From Agapetus fuscipes (Eukaryota; Arthropoda; Insecta; Trichoptera; Glossosomatidae), in NCBI GenBank assembly GCA_951799405.1, contig OX637344.1, positions 13,640,001-13,704,000 of the forward strand: 64,000 nucleotides of DNA. Reading direction: 5' to 3'. This document shows positions 9,882 to 20,029 of this stretch, piece by piece. Both the position numbers and the translations under genes were made by a program. Below the pieces are notes generated by a model. The model saw only the letters and a list, made by a program, of their open reading frames with translations. It was not told the DNA's origin and did not search any database. Numbering within the stretch: the first letter of the stretch is position 1; every line of letters starts with the position of its first letter.

Positions 9882-10136
9882 TATCTATAATCTATAATCT
9901 AAGCTGCAAGGATATGTTAACATTTAAGGCTCATATGAAATGCATGCCTACAGACAGGCACATGAAGGTTCGCGCCTACACATTCTGCATGTGTGCATAC
10001 AAATAAAGAAAACCTCACATGGACATAAACCTTGCAACTCCTGCCGCCGTTCCCTGAACCGGGGTGGCATTGGCAAAAGTGAACCGATTTTTACAGCACG
10101 GGTGGTCAGCCTCGTACCAACCTATCAGTCAAGGAG
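9882..10136 (-). mobile_element. SINE-C copy, full length, variant subfamily
   Basis: A minus-strand copy from the tataatctataatctaagc tail to the cagtcaaggagc head. This subfamily carries cctgccgccgttccctgaac, where most copies have a diverged version. The 39949 and 55934 copies belong with it. Confidence 0.85.
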
Positions 10137-10171
10137 CATATTAAAGCTGTAAATGAAAGTTCATAGCTAGC

Positions 10172-10457
10172 AATAATAATAATAATAATATTATTAGGAT
10201 GATTTATTTGGCTCAAGAGCCCTCTGCGAGCTCGGTCGTCGCTGTAGAAAGCGCCAATTCTCAAGCAAGACCAAGTTGTTGTAAGGTTAGATGGACGTTT
10301 CAGTGACCGGTCTTTGGTAAAGGTTTATGATTTTTTTCAACCCAGCGAAGAGCAAATTTCAAAATATAAATGGTATATTTTTTGTGCTCCGCCGGGATTC
10401 GAACTCACAACCTTCTATTTACGAGTCCAAAGTGTTGCCACTGGACTACAGACCGGT
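10172..10457 (-). mobile_element. SINE-A copy, full length
   Basis: Reading on the minus strand: a head with ctagtccagtggcaac and ggttgtgagttcgaatccc (A- and B-box like), the full body, and an (ATT)n tail visible as aataataat at the plus-strand left end. Confidence 0.85.
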
Positions 10458-10879
10458 TTAAACTTACAGTCAAGTAAGATTTTTCTTTCGTTCATACATT
10501 TTTTGGCTTGCCGCAAAGGAATGTTTACAATGCCTCTTGAATAAGCTTGTCGAGTGGGCACAAGTTAGAGGAACAGCCAGTCGTCAGAATAACAATGGCG
10601 AAAATGTGAATGACAATTGATATTGTAAATACAAGACGTATAGTCCACCCACGTACGAATAGCAGAGGCCAATGTGGCTGTGCAGTACTGAGGTATTATA
10701 ATGATCATCTACAGGTAATTAGCATACATACAACGTACAAAGGATAATTCAAAGATGGAATGGGAAAATATATGTGGGCTCGAACACAAAATAAAACTGC
10801 TACATGGCACATCAGCTTGTATTTACTGATCTAGATCTTCCCCTGCCCTACGCTCCTTCAAGCCATCATCGTAACTATC
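10458..10879. other. No recognised feature
   Basis: Non-coding spacer between SINE-A and the 20-bp array. Confidence 0.4.
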
Positions 10880-11178
10880 TTTTCCGATGGTTCATTCTAC
10901 TAATCTGTGATCCATTCCACTGATCTGTGGTCCATTCCACTGTTCTGTGGTCCATTCCACTGATCTGTGGTCCATTCCACTGATCTGTGGTCCATTTCAC
11001 TGATCTGTGGTCCATTCCACTGATCTGTGGTCCACTCCACTGATCTGTGGTCCATTCCACTTTTCTGTGGTCCATTCCAATTTCCACCGATGTCCATTTC
11101 AATAATCTTTGGTACATTCCACTGATCTGCGGCCCATTCCACTGATCTGTGGTCCATTCCACTGATTTGTGGTCCATT
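10880..11178. repeat. 20-bp tandem array, about 14 units
   Basis: The unit is close to ccattccactgatctgtggt. Units are regular from 10889 to about 11080, disturbed at 11080-11120 (cttttctgtgg, then tttccaccga and aataatctttgg), then regular again. Because 60 bp is 20 codons, the minus strand reads as a repetitive 85-100 residue ORF, which I treat as an artefact. Confidence 0.9.
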
Positions 11179-11213
11179 CGCTGAATGTAGCCCAGTTATA
11201 ATTTAAAATCATC

Positions 11214-11770
11214 AATTAAATTAACCCAGATGACATCGCGAGATGGGCCAGAAAGAGGCGGTGGTACTGGAGAGACCACGTGGATAGGATGGACCGTTGG
11301 AGAATCCCCCATGTGGCTGCCCACAGTATCGTCAGCAAGGAAGACCGCTGAAGAGATATAGAGATAGCTGGTGCTCTACTTTCCAAGAGGTCAATTTCCG
11401 TTTAATACGAGATCATAGCTATAAAACAAGAAGGATGACTAATTCAACGAACTCTACGAATATGTTGATGTGTTCTGGTCAGTAAACAGTCAATGAGCAG
11501 AATTGGCTGCGTCATGTCGAGCTTATTAGCCATCAGAGCCTGGAAATAATACTCGCAGTGACGGTCCCAAAGCAGTGGGAAGACCCACAGCAAGGTGGCT
11601 GGACGGAGTGTTGGCAGACTGCTGCGCGTAAGGAGTAGAGGAAGGCGTTGCACAGGCAGCGGTGAGACCAAGACGTAATTGTAATTTTCAAAGACTTTGG
11701 GGACCCCTTGAGCGCCCTGGTTCGGTCGCACCACTCGAACCGCCCTTAATCCTGGCCTGGCAGGGATGAT
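11214..11770 (+). pseudogene. LINE 3' end remnant
   Basis: Frame-broken plus-strand sequence reads RWARKRRWYWRDHVDRM and later a GRPTARWLDGV-like stretch. This is the usual C-terminal pattern of APE-type LINE reverse transcriptases. It ends in a gatgatgatga tail near 11768. Part of it resembles the fragment interrupted by the LTR element at 34988. Confidence 0.55.
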
Positions 11771-11959
11771 GATGATGAAGGTAAAGCCAAGACCGGCTTA
11801 TAACCAGAAGGTACGCAGTTCAGTCGTTAAAAGAAAATTGACTTTCAATCATCATATACTTATCTCCCGACCGGTCAGAGAGGCTGGACCTGTACCAACA
11901 TTGCAATTTACAACAAACAGCCACTTCCCGTTGGTTTAGAAACAGTGTCAATAAATAGC

Positions 11960-12080
11960 CTGATTCATTTGATGGGCGCTCTCAAGAGCTTGGAGGTATA
12001 GCCTTGTAAGGCTGGATGGACCTTTGGTGACTGGTATTTTGTAAAGGTATACGAATTTTTCAACCAGCGGAAAGCATAAC
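11960..12080 (-). mobile_element. SINE-A fragment
   Basis: A minus-strand body segment holding gctctcaagagct, ggctggatggacctttggtga and ttttcaaccagcg. Head and tail are missing. Confidence 0.65.
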
Positions 12081-12957
12081 TATTTTAAAAATAAAAATTA
12101 CTTTTATGCAAGAGTGAACTTTTTTTTTTACTTTATATGCTTTATACTAACCTTAGGATCCAAGGAGAGAATCACCTTTTTACGGATTCTAAGAATGGAT
12201 TTAAAATATCAAAATAAATCACTCTTGTAATGAATTGTAATTTTAGAAAAATCTATACAGAAAAACTATCTACATTTTTTTTTTGTAAATCTGAATCAAT
12301 AGATTTTTAATTCAAATCCAATTAATCGAAGTCGGGTTTTGATTTCCAGCTCAGCTCGCAGCTCAATGATAATAATGATACAACATCTTGTTATTACGAC
12401 ATGACACTTTTACTGTGAATAACTCTGAAATATCATACAAAACAACACTAATCACACCTTCAACAGCCCTTCAAACACTCACTAACCTATCACCAAACTT
12501 ATTTAAACAACTTTAAAGTAAGTTATTGAATGTTCCTGTTGTTTTATGACATTAAACTGACGTAATTTTGTGGGATATTTTTGAGAAGCACGCACAGCAC
12601 AACCTTCTTGCTTGAAAGCAAAACGTTAACTGAAGAGAGGTGGAGTTATGAGGAAGGGGCTTAATAGGTACAAGCACGTACTACGTGATCACTTTGAGCC
12701 GTTATGCGCCAAAAACGTAGTTTGGATAAGTTACCTTATAGAAATACTGACTGCTAAAAATGGTGTATGACCTCCCTTCCATTGAATACAGAATATCTTC
12801 ACTGAATTCTCCTCGAGTTGATTGCATTTTTTGAGAAAATATAATTTTTTAAAAATATAATTAAAAAATATAATTATTTTCATAAATTGAGACATTTTCA
12901 AGAGGGCAGTGTGCTCTTGTGAGCAAGTCGAAAGTACTTGTATTGTGAACTGTATCT
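12081..12957. other. AT-rich, no recognised feature
   Basis: I see no exon. Short inverted blocks caagagtgaa (about 12108) and tcactcttg (about 12220) may mark an old small DNA element, too weak to call. Confidence 0.35.
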
Positions 12958-13137
12958 ATAATATAACGCAACTAAAATACACATATAGTGTAACTTCTTG
13001 CCTGGGTTATCCCTGAAGTGGCATGTGGCGATTCGGGATCTATTTATTTTTACGGGTAAGGGGGCCGGCCTCACACCAAACATTTCAGCTAAAATGGGGG
13101 TTTCCCAGCTCCCGGTTCTCATTTCTTTTGAAGGGTG
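12958..13137 (-). mobile_element. SINE-B fragment
   Basis: A minus-strand body from the acacatatagtgtaac terminus to cccagctcccggttctcat. It directly abuts a SINE-C copy. Confidence 0.75.
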
Positions 13138-13139
13138 AG

Positions 13140-13373
13140 TTGCAAAGATATATTACATTTAAGATTCATATTTAATGTAGTCCCATAAGCAGACACATGT
13201 AAGTTTGCGCTTACACACGCCGAATGTAGACTGACAATATTAAAACACAAATCTCAAATGAACATAAGCACTGCAACCCTTGCCGACCTTCCCTGAAACA
13301 GGGGTGATATTGGCAAAGTAAACCATTTTTTTTACAGTATGGGTGGTCTCATACCAACCTATAAGTCAAGGAA
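13140..13373 (-). mobile_element. SINE-C copy, near full length
   Basis: Runs from gttgcaaagatatattacat to ataagtcaaggaatc on the plus strand, so the element is on the minus strand. The tail repeat is missing at the SINE-B junction. Confidence 0.8.
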
Positions 13374-13644
13374 TCACATGCACATTAAATTTTTAAGGAA
13401 TCCTGTGCGGGGGACTCGCCAGATTTCAGAGACTATTTCAGATCTTTTATACTTGTTGTAGTGCAGCAGAGGTGTTGGTGATGTGGCAGTTGATGTCCTA
13501 ATCTTTTGTTGCAGGGCTGTTAGCTGCGTAGTGTTGTGGTGAGTGTTGCGTTGGTTTTGCTTTGAGACACTGAAAGAAAGTGGCGATTGATATTGATTTA
13601 AAAGGTCGAATTGGTTACATTAACATTAATATTAAGCACCAAGC
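13374..13644. other. No recognised feature
   Basis: Non-coding spacer. Confidence 0.4.
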
Positions 13645-14050
13645 ACACGTGAAAAGACACTGAATGAGAGTCCGCAATGATTGGGTGATGAACGAGTGTG
13701 GTATGAAAGAGAATTTAAGAATGAAAGTACAAAAAAGCACAATGAGATGATTCGGACATCTTGAAAGAATGGATGACGAACGACTAGCGAAGAAAGTGTG
13801 TAGAGGAAATGTCAGTGGCAAGCGTGGAAGGGGAAGACCGAGGAAGGAATGGATAGACCAAATAGGTAAAATTGCGAAAGAATGGAACCTGCAGGGTGAC
13901 TGGTGAGAATAAGAGAAGAGTATGTATGAAGAGAGTGATGAATGTTGAAGGGATGAAAGAGGTATGCAAGAACAGAAAAAAAGTGTAGACGCATATGTGG
14001 AGGTACAGGCCACCTCTAATGGAACGGCGGCAGGATACAGTAACAGTAAC
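13645..14050 (+). pseudogene. RTE-like LINE 3' fragment
   Basis: Plus-strand sequence corresponds to codons near 985-1107 of the 57958 ORF: ctgaatgagagtccgcaatg, then cgaggaaggaatggatagac, then the 3' end gcaggatacagtaacagtaac. A nonsense codon (agatga for AGATGG) and small indels break it. The long T-rich minus-strand ORFs here are its antisense. Confidence 0.85.
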
Positions 14051-14132
14051 ATTATTAACTTGTGTGCTGAGTTTATGGAATATGTAGTCACCACAGATCA
14101 AAGGTAGGCCCTTAGGCAGGTAGGTAAGTTTC

Positions 14133-14430
14133 GACCGGTCCGTAGTCTAGTGGTTAACACTTTTGACTCGTAAATGGAAGGTTGTGGGTTAGAATCCCGG
14201 CGGAGCACACAAAAAAAAAAACCATTTATACTTTCAAATATGCTCTTTACTGGGTAAAAAAATCACATACACTAAAGGTCCATCCAGCCTTAGGTACGGC
14301 AACTGGGTCTTACTTGAGAATTGGCGCTATATACAGAGACGACCAAGCTCGCAGAGGGCTCTTGAGGTGTGATACACACAAAAACATAACTCACCATATT
14401 TCATAATAACATCTTAATATTATAAATAAT
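14133..14430 (+). mobile_element. SINE-A copy, full length
   Basis: Starts gaccggtccgtagtctagtg (A box), has gggttagaatcccggcg (B box), and ends at actcaccatatttcataata. Minor changes only. Confidence 0.85.
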
Positions 14431-14655
14431 TATACAAAATTATAAAAAACACAGAGTTTTATTTTCACAAATTGAGTATTTATTTCCCTCAAGTACTTTC
14501 GACTTATTCACGTCATTATCAAGAGGATACTATGTGGATATGGATACTAAGAGGATAATGACGTGAATAAGTCGAAAGTACTTGAGGGAAATAAATACTC
14601 AATTTGTGAAAATAAAACTCTGTGTTTTTTATAATTTTTTATAATTATTTATAAA
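14419..14655. repeat. Fold-back with arms of about 100 bp
   Basis: Arms 14419-14520 and 14554-14655 are nearly perfect inverted copies around a 33-bp loop. Reading either arm outward from the loop gives gataatgacgtg, gtcgaaagtact, gggaaataaat and tttgtgaaaataaaa. The gataatgac and gtcgaaagt blocks correspond in order to CTGATGA and GCGAAAGT in the 15609 fold-back. Confidence 0.8.
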
Positions 14656-14960
14656 AATGAATTTTCACTGTGTGAATACACAAACTTTAAAAAGTCTCTT
14701 AATATTATTATTATGATTAGGTACATGAAGATTGAAAATAAGAGGATCCTGTGCAATCTCTTTATATTTGATATTTGTTGGCCTTATTTCATAATGCCAG
14801 TGGGTGGGCATCATGGTAATGACATGAGCCTACAAGAAAGCATTGTCTTCCATTCATCATAAGCGGGTAAAGTCTCCTGCGCAATCAATTTCCTAATAAA
14901 TGTTTATCATTTACGGAAAACACATCAATGCTTAAACACAAGGTGCGCTCACAAAGTTTC
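14656..14960. other. No recognised feature
   Basis: Non-coding spacer. Confidence 0.4.
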
Positions 14961-14964
14961 AAGA

Positions 14965-15041
14965 CGCATAATCTAAGTTGCAAAGAAATATTGGAATTTA
15001 AGGCTCATATTTAATGCATGCTCACAAACAGGCATATTTAA
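14965..15041 (-). mobile_element. SINE-C, 3' part, split by an RTE insertion
   Basis: Minus-strand SINE-C from the tail (ataatctaagttgcaaag) to aggcatatttaa. The remainder resumes at 15771 after an inserted LINE and fold-back. The repeated aggcatatttaa at 15030-15041 and 15771-15782 is the insertion's 12-bp target duplication. Confidence 0.8.
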
Positions 15042-15590
15042 TATTTTTAAGGGTTTGGCGGTCCACAATGGCATATTGGTTCCGACATTGATGTATGGAA
15101 GTGAGGCGTGGACAGTTAATGAATGTGAGCTGAGTAAAGTATGTACGGTTGAAATGGCTTACCTGAGAGCAATGGCTGGAAAGACACTGAATGATAGAGT
15201 ACGTAATGATTGGGTGATGAACGAGTGTGGTATAAAAGAGAATATGAGAATGAAAGTACAAAAAAGTACGATGAGATGGTTCAGACATCTCGAAAGAATG
15301 GATGATGAACGACTAACGAAGAAAGTGTACAAAGGAAATGTCAGAGGAAAGCACGGAAGGGGAAGGCCGAGGAAAGAATGGTTAGACTAAATAGGTGAGA
15401 TTGCGAAAGAATGGAACCTGCAGAGTGAAATAAAAGAAGAGTATGTATGAAAAAGGTGATGAATATTAAGGAAATGAAAGTGGTTTGTAAGGACAGAAAA
15501 AAGTGGAGGCGCATCTGCGGAGGTACCGGCCACCCCTAGTGGAACGGCGGCAGGATACAGTACAGTACAGTACAGGGGGTTTACACAGTA
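15042..15590 (+). pseudogene. Recent RTE-like LINE fragment
   Basis: From 15051 the sequence is almost identical to 60794-61312 of the full-length element, so it is a recent 5'-truncated copy. A C-to-T change (gacCaa to gacTaa near 15388) creates a stop, and a small indel follows. The 3' end is gcaggata followed by (cagta)n. It encodes only the last roughly 160 residues. Confidence 0.9.
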
Positions 15591-15608
15591 AAAGTTCATT
15601 GTATTTTA

Positions 15609-15756
15609 ATCAAATTAACAAAGTTCCAATTCACTTTTTACAATTTTATTTCTGTCTGGCACTTTCGCCTACAATTGTCCTGATGATGCCTTGTAGGCGA
15701 AAGTGCTAGTCAGAAATAAAATTGTAAAAAGTGAATTGGAACTTTGTTAATTTGAT
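15609..15756. repeat. Fold-back with hammerhead-like apex
   Basis: Arms 15609-15674 and 15691-15756 are 66 bp with 2 mismatches and a 16-base loop. CTGATGA at 15680-15686 lies in the loop, GCCT/AGGC can pair, GAAA is at 15699-15702, and GTC ends at 15711. This matches the order of a hammerhead ribozyme core. It sits between the RTE copy and the right target duplication at 15771. Confidence 0.85.
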
Positions 15757-15770
15757 AAAATATATATAAT

Positions 15771-15935
15771 AGGCATATTTAAGTTTGCGTATACATGTAC
15801 ATGTGTAGTTAAATACAGAATAAACCAAACCTCACATGAACATATATTTTCAACTCCTTTCCCTGAAACGGGGTGGCATTGGTAAAAGTGAACCACTTTT
15901 GTACAGCATGGGGGGTCAGCCTCACTCTACCAATA
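15771..15935 (-). mobile_element. SINE-C, 5' part, split copy
   Basis: Continuation of the copy begun at 14965: cacatgaacatatatttt, then ctgaaacggggtggcattgg and aaagtgaaccacttttgtac. It meets another SINE-C in opposite orientation at about 15940. Confidence 0.75.
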
Positions 15936-15942
15936 TTGTAAA

Positions 15943-16122
15943 AAAAGTTCACTTTGCCAATGTTACCTACCCCTGTTTCAGGTCGCTAAAAGTTGCAGAG
16001 CTTATGTTCATTTGAGGTTTGGTTTTAAAATTGTAAGTACCTACACATGCAGCATTTGTAAGTGCGAACTTACACGTGCCTGTTTGTGGGCATGCATTTA
16101 ATATGAAATTTAAATCTTAGAT
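15943..16122 (+). mobile_element. SINE-C copy, head to head with previous
   Basis: Plus-strand copy from attgtaaaaaaagttcact to aaatttaaatcttagattg. With the preceding copy it forms a large inverted pair. Confidence 0.8.
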
Positions 16123-16327
16123 TGAAGTGCCCACCCTTTTCCGATGCTTGTTTAAATATACATAAGGTTAATACAACGAATATCCACTAAATCAACTGAA
16201 CAATTTAAAGAAAATCATGTTTCATTAGAAACTATAATTTAGAAGTTTCATTGCTCTCTTGTGCGTTATGTTATATCTACTTGATATTAGCTGTTTTCTG
16301 ATTTAAAAGCTATGACGTAAGTCTGAT

Positions 16328-16584
16328 ATATCGACTGCTCCAAGGAAGAAGGAAGTAACTCCGAAATTGAGGTTTTTTGACTTATTTCCATTTCTGAAGG
16401 TAACAAATCATTATCTTCATTCCAAGATGACAGCCGAGTCTCTATCTCTTTTAAATTCGTTAAAAAATGAATGTGAAAAACAGTTTAGGCATTGTTCTCC
16501 ATGGAATAAATAACATTCAATTGGCTCTCCTGCAAAACTATCTTTTTTGACTTAGTGCTGTCTTCCTTGGAGCAGTCGATATGG
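16328..16584. repeat. Inverted 23-bp arms around a 210-bp spacer
   Basis: The block atcgactgctccaaggaaga near 16330 reappears inverted as tcttccttggagcagtcgat near 16561. It may be the ends of a small DNA element or a fold-back. The interior is non-coding. Confidence 0.45.
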
Positions 16585-16830
16585 AAGTGAGTCATGGACG
16601 GTGAATGAAAGCGTACTAAGTAAAGTACGGTATGCACCCACGGTATAAATGGATTTGCTGGTGAGATTCTGAATGATGGGGTCCGAAATAACCGGGCTAT
16701 AAATGAAGAGAGTGAAAATACAGATGAGTAGGTACAATTAGATAGTTGGAACATCTGTAAAGAATTGACGATGAACAATTGATAAAATAGAGTGCAAAGA
16801 GAATGCTAAAAGGAAGCGTCGAAATCATTC
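16572..16830 (+). pseudogene. Decayed RTE-like LINE fragment
   Basis: Plus-strand remnants of the LINE C-terminal region can still be matched: gatatggaagtgagtcatgg, ggacggtgaatgaa, actaagtaaagtac and gaacatctgtaaagaatt. It is much older than the copies at 15042 and 13645. Confidence 0.6.
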
Positions 16831-17249
16831 TGACCCCTTGATGGAGATCGTTACTTAGCTATCTATAGGGCAAAGGCATGATAACCAAGTCATTTTATCT
16901 CGAATTTTAGTTCTCTAATCTCTTTACAAAAATGTTTTACAACTTATGAATGATCCGATCAGTCCTTAGACTTGTGAACACACCGTATACACCTGAGGTG
17001 TCGAAACCTTCCTACAATGATTCCTAAACAGTGCATTCATGTTCCCAAAGCACTGAGAGTTTCGAAACATTTCACAAAACAGGTGGAAGCTACATGTGGG
17101 CACTCCTTTAAGTACCTTAAACCTGTAACCTTCGACTTATTTACTTTAAAAAATATAAACGTAATAACGTCAAAATATATTAGTTGTGTGTCTGTACAAA
17201 CATTGCGATTTTACCAAGACCTATAACTTCTTGCTCCATATATGGGTCG
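16831..17249. other. No recognised feature
   Basis: Non-coding. An open stretch at 17017-17226 (69 codons) has no family resemblance that I recognise. Confidence 0.35.
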
Positions 17250-17535
17250 TTAGATAGGTCTGTAGCCTAGTGGTTAAGGCTACGTACTCGTATTCTGAAG
17301 GTCGTGATTTCGATTCCCAGCGGTGCACAAAAAAATATCAATTTATATTTCATATCGCTGGATAGAAAATTCATTAACCTTCAAAAAACAGACCGATCAC
17401 CAAAGGTTCATCCAGCTTTACAGAAAATGGATCTTGCTTGAGAATTAGCGCAAATGTAGCGATGACTAAGCTCGTAGAGGGCTCTTGAGGTGTGATTCAC
17501 ACAAAAACAACGCTCATTAAATAAATCATCCATGA
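17250..17535 (+). mobile_element. SINE-A copy, full length, diverged
   Basis: Head taggtctgtagcctagtggt and ggtcgtgatttcgattccc, followed by the complete body to acaacgctcattaaataaat. Confidence 0.8.
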
Positions 17536-17539
17536 ATTA

Positions 17540-18060
17540 TTATCTTCTTCTTCGTGTCAGCTTCACACCGTATTGGCCCAGTAACGAGCAATGTTTACAG
17601 GCTACAGCTCTTTGGTTTCCCGCAAAGAGATCATCCATGGAGCAGCTTGTCGGACAGGAGGGACAACACCGCAGGTGCTCCATAGTTTGCTGAGCTCCAC
17701 ACTCACATAGTGTAGAGTCCTCCCGTCCCAGAAATCCCCAGGTCAACATGTTGGCCTGGGCTCTTCCAACATTGGTCCTCAATCTGTTCATAAATTTCCA
17801 CACGGGCCACTCGAGTATGTATTATTATTATGGGGATTAGTTCCATCTCCAGGGTGTGACTGTTGGGCGGAGAACCAGACTGTCCGGCACATAGTGGGGG
17901 AGTGCCCCATCAGAAGACACCCTCCTGGCCTGAAAGACCTCCACGAAGCCACGCCAGGAGCAGGGAAGTGGATGGAGGGCTTGGATCTTCATACACCTCT
18001 GACGCGGCCCAATGACCAAGAAATCTATTGCGCTTGCCGGCCATACGAAAAGTAAAGTAA
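17540..18060 (-). pseudogene. LINE C-terminal remnants with CxC...H-type motif
   Basis: The minus strand at 17803-17540 encodes 87 residues starting MWKFMNRLRTNVGR, with LCECGAQQTMEHLRCCPSC. This matches the Cys/His-containing C-terminal tail of some LINE reverse transcriptases. Sequence at 17830-18060 continues with the same type of tail, broken by frameshifts. It is not a host gene. Confidence 0.6.
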
Positions 18061-18340
18061 AGTTACCAAGACGAATTTCTTGTTTATGTTCGTTTTGAAG
18101 TGTGTCTAATTTTACGCACATTCAGCATGAATAAACTTTAAACTTACCGACGTGTTTGTCTGTGAACATAATCTTTGCAACTTACAGTGTTTTTCACACA
18201 CAGAAAATCCATGGCTCAACCGCCACCTAACGTGATTTTTTTTTACAAATGATCCATGGGTCAGCTATGGATCAAATTTATTGTGAATAACCCTGTTAGT
18301 CCATAGATAGATAGTTTGAGTACACAGAATACTCTTTGCT
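18061..18340. other. No recognised feature
   Basis: Non-coding spacer. Confidence 0.4.
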
Positions 18341-18920
18341 GCAAGAAGTCGTTGGGATGGTCGAGGGGCTAAGGCGTTGGCACTTTCCGGTCGATAGCTC
18401 AGTTGGTAGTGTGTTTGCATTCCATACCGTAAGCTCGGGTTTGAATCCTGCCGAGGGTGTCAGAAATGATTTCCTGTTTCGCTGTTTATATCAAACCCCA
18501 AAATAAAATACCGGCAAGGTTTACTCAGCCTTCACAAGAAATGAGCAGAAACCCCCACTTCAAATGAAGCGGTTTGCGTAAGGCCGGCCCCCTTACCTGT
18601 AAAAAATAAGTAGGTTCCAATCGCCACATGCGAAACCTTTCGGGGAACGCGGCAAGAAGTTACACTATATGTGTAGCTTAGTTGCGTACTTGAATTTGCG
18701 TTATTGACACTAACGCCGGTTTCGATACCTGCCTGCGTCATATGTCCTATCGACAATAACTTCGACCCTGGTTCAACATAATATGCTATTGGGTACTTAG
18801 TTAATAATTAATCATTCATTAACGATATTAAATAATTAATTATTAATCAAAAATGTTAATACCCGTTTCTGGCCAGGCAAAATTGCATTCCTCTTCACAA
18901 ATTTATTTATAAAAGAAAAT
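18341..18920 (+). mobile_element. SINE-D split by SINE-B
   Basis: SINE-D head (gttgggatggtcgaggggct) is interrupted at 18388 and resumes after 18692 with ttgaatttgcgttattgaca, then cgaccctggttcaacataa and ctggccaggcaaaattgc. The interrupted site gives a short duplication, actt. Confidence 0.75.
18388..18692 (+). mobile_element. SINE-B, full length, inserted in SINE-D
   Basis: A tRNA-like head (cgatagctcagttggtagtg and cgggtttgaatcctgcc) and the full body to gtgtagcttagttgcgtac. Its presence inside SINE-D shows this copy is the younger of the two. Confidence 0.85.
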
Positions 18921-19308
18921 AATGAAAAATATAAAAAATACGAACTAGGTAATTAATGAAAACTGATTTAAAAATAAAAGTGCGACACCTGAAAGCAAGA
19001 TGCCATTGAGAGTGAAAATATAAAACCAGTTTCTTGTAACTGTTGCTCTTACAATTACTGTATTACCAAGTTAAACTCAGGTGTATTACCAAGTTAAACT
19101 CAGGTGCGTAAGTACCCACATAGTTACTGCTAACTGTCTGTATAAAAAACAGACATAGAATTTACAAAAACACGAACGGAAACTAAACATGCACTAGAGG
19201 CGCTCGCTTACTTTCTATACACTTTTTGCTGAGATTGAGTTTGGATTTATTTTTGTTCTTGGGAGACTGACAAGCGATGCTTCCTACAGCAACGCTTCAA
19301 ACTATCGT
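18921..19308. other. Mostly unassigned, with one 23-bp tandem pair
   Basis: The block gtattaccaagttaaactca occurs twice in a row within 19059-19105 (unit 23 bp). Otherwise the sequence is non-coding and unassigned. Confidence 0.5.
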
Positions 19309-19560
19309 TTAGTCCAGAGGTTCCTAAACTTTTATTTCTCATAGACCACTTCCAAAATTTTGAGGGTTCCGGTAGACCCCCTAAAAATTGTTGCGGCTTT
19401 TTGTCTAAAAATCCGTCGACGGAGGGGGGAGGGGGTACACACGCATTTTTTAAAAGTTCATCTTGTCCGTAAAAATGCTGTTGACGGGGGCAGGGGGGTA
19501 AACACAGAATTTGATAGATGGGTGGCCACGGGTTTGTCGAACCGGCCTTTATATTTTTAT
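19309..19560. mobile_element. Possible hAT-like fragment
   Basis: Starts cagaggttcctaaacttttatt, a form common at hAT MITE ends, and contains ggtagaccccctaaaaattg with purine-rich gggggagggggt blocks. I cannot place the right end or a duplication. Confidence 0.35.
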
Positions 19561-19608
19561 CCATATATTTTTAAAAAATCTGTAAAAATCCTAGATTGCT
19601 GGTTTTAT

Positions 19609-19860
19609 CCGTGTTATGGCCGAGGGGGCCAAGTGGACCGATCGTTCTAGCGTGTTTGAATGGAATAACGTTGGTTTGATCCCCGCTTGGGTCATTTGAC
19701 CATAACTTTGACCCTGATTCAACAGATGTAATTGGGTAATTATTAATTAATAATTCATTATAGTAAACAATAATGTATAAATACCTGTTTCTGGCCAGGC
19801 AAAATAGGTTGGTGAGTTGCATTCCTCTTCACAAATCTTTTTATTTATTTTTAAATTAAA
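19609..19860 (+). mobile_element. SINE-D copy
   Basis: Head gtgttatggccgagggggcc with a B box ggtttgatccccgc, then gaccctgattcaacagatg and ctggccaggcaaaataggtt. Ends in T-rich sequence. Confidence 0.75.
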
Positions 19861-20029
19861 ATTTGTTTCTACCCTCTCATTTAAGACACCACGTAGGTAC
19901 ATCTGTGTACCTGACTGACCAAACTGTAATGGGCAAGTTCCTCTTTATCAGCATTTCTTCAATACTGCACAGTGCATCATAGAGGTACCTATCTCCCTGT
20001 ATTTTCTATGCTATTTATATTTCTCTTTT

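Noticed and set aside
10875..11177. Minus-strand repetitive proteins of 85-100 residues
   Set aside because: They are a pure reading of the 20-bp tandem array; 60 bp gives a 20-residue period with no start context or splice signals.
15055..15390. 111-codon frame as a host gene
   Set aside because: It is the C-terminal end of a recently inserted RTE-like LINE, almost identical to the full-length copy.
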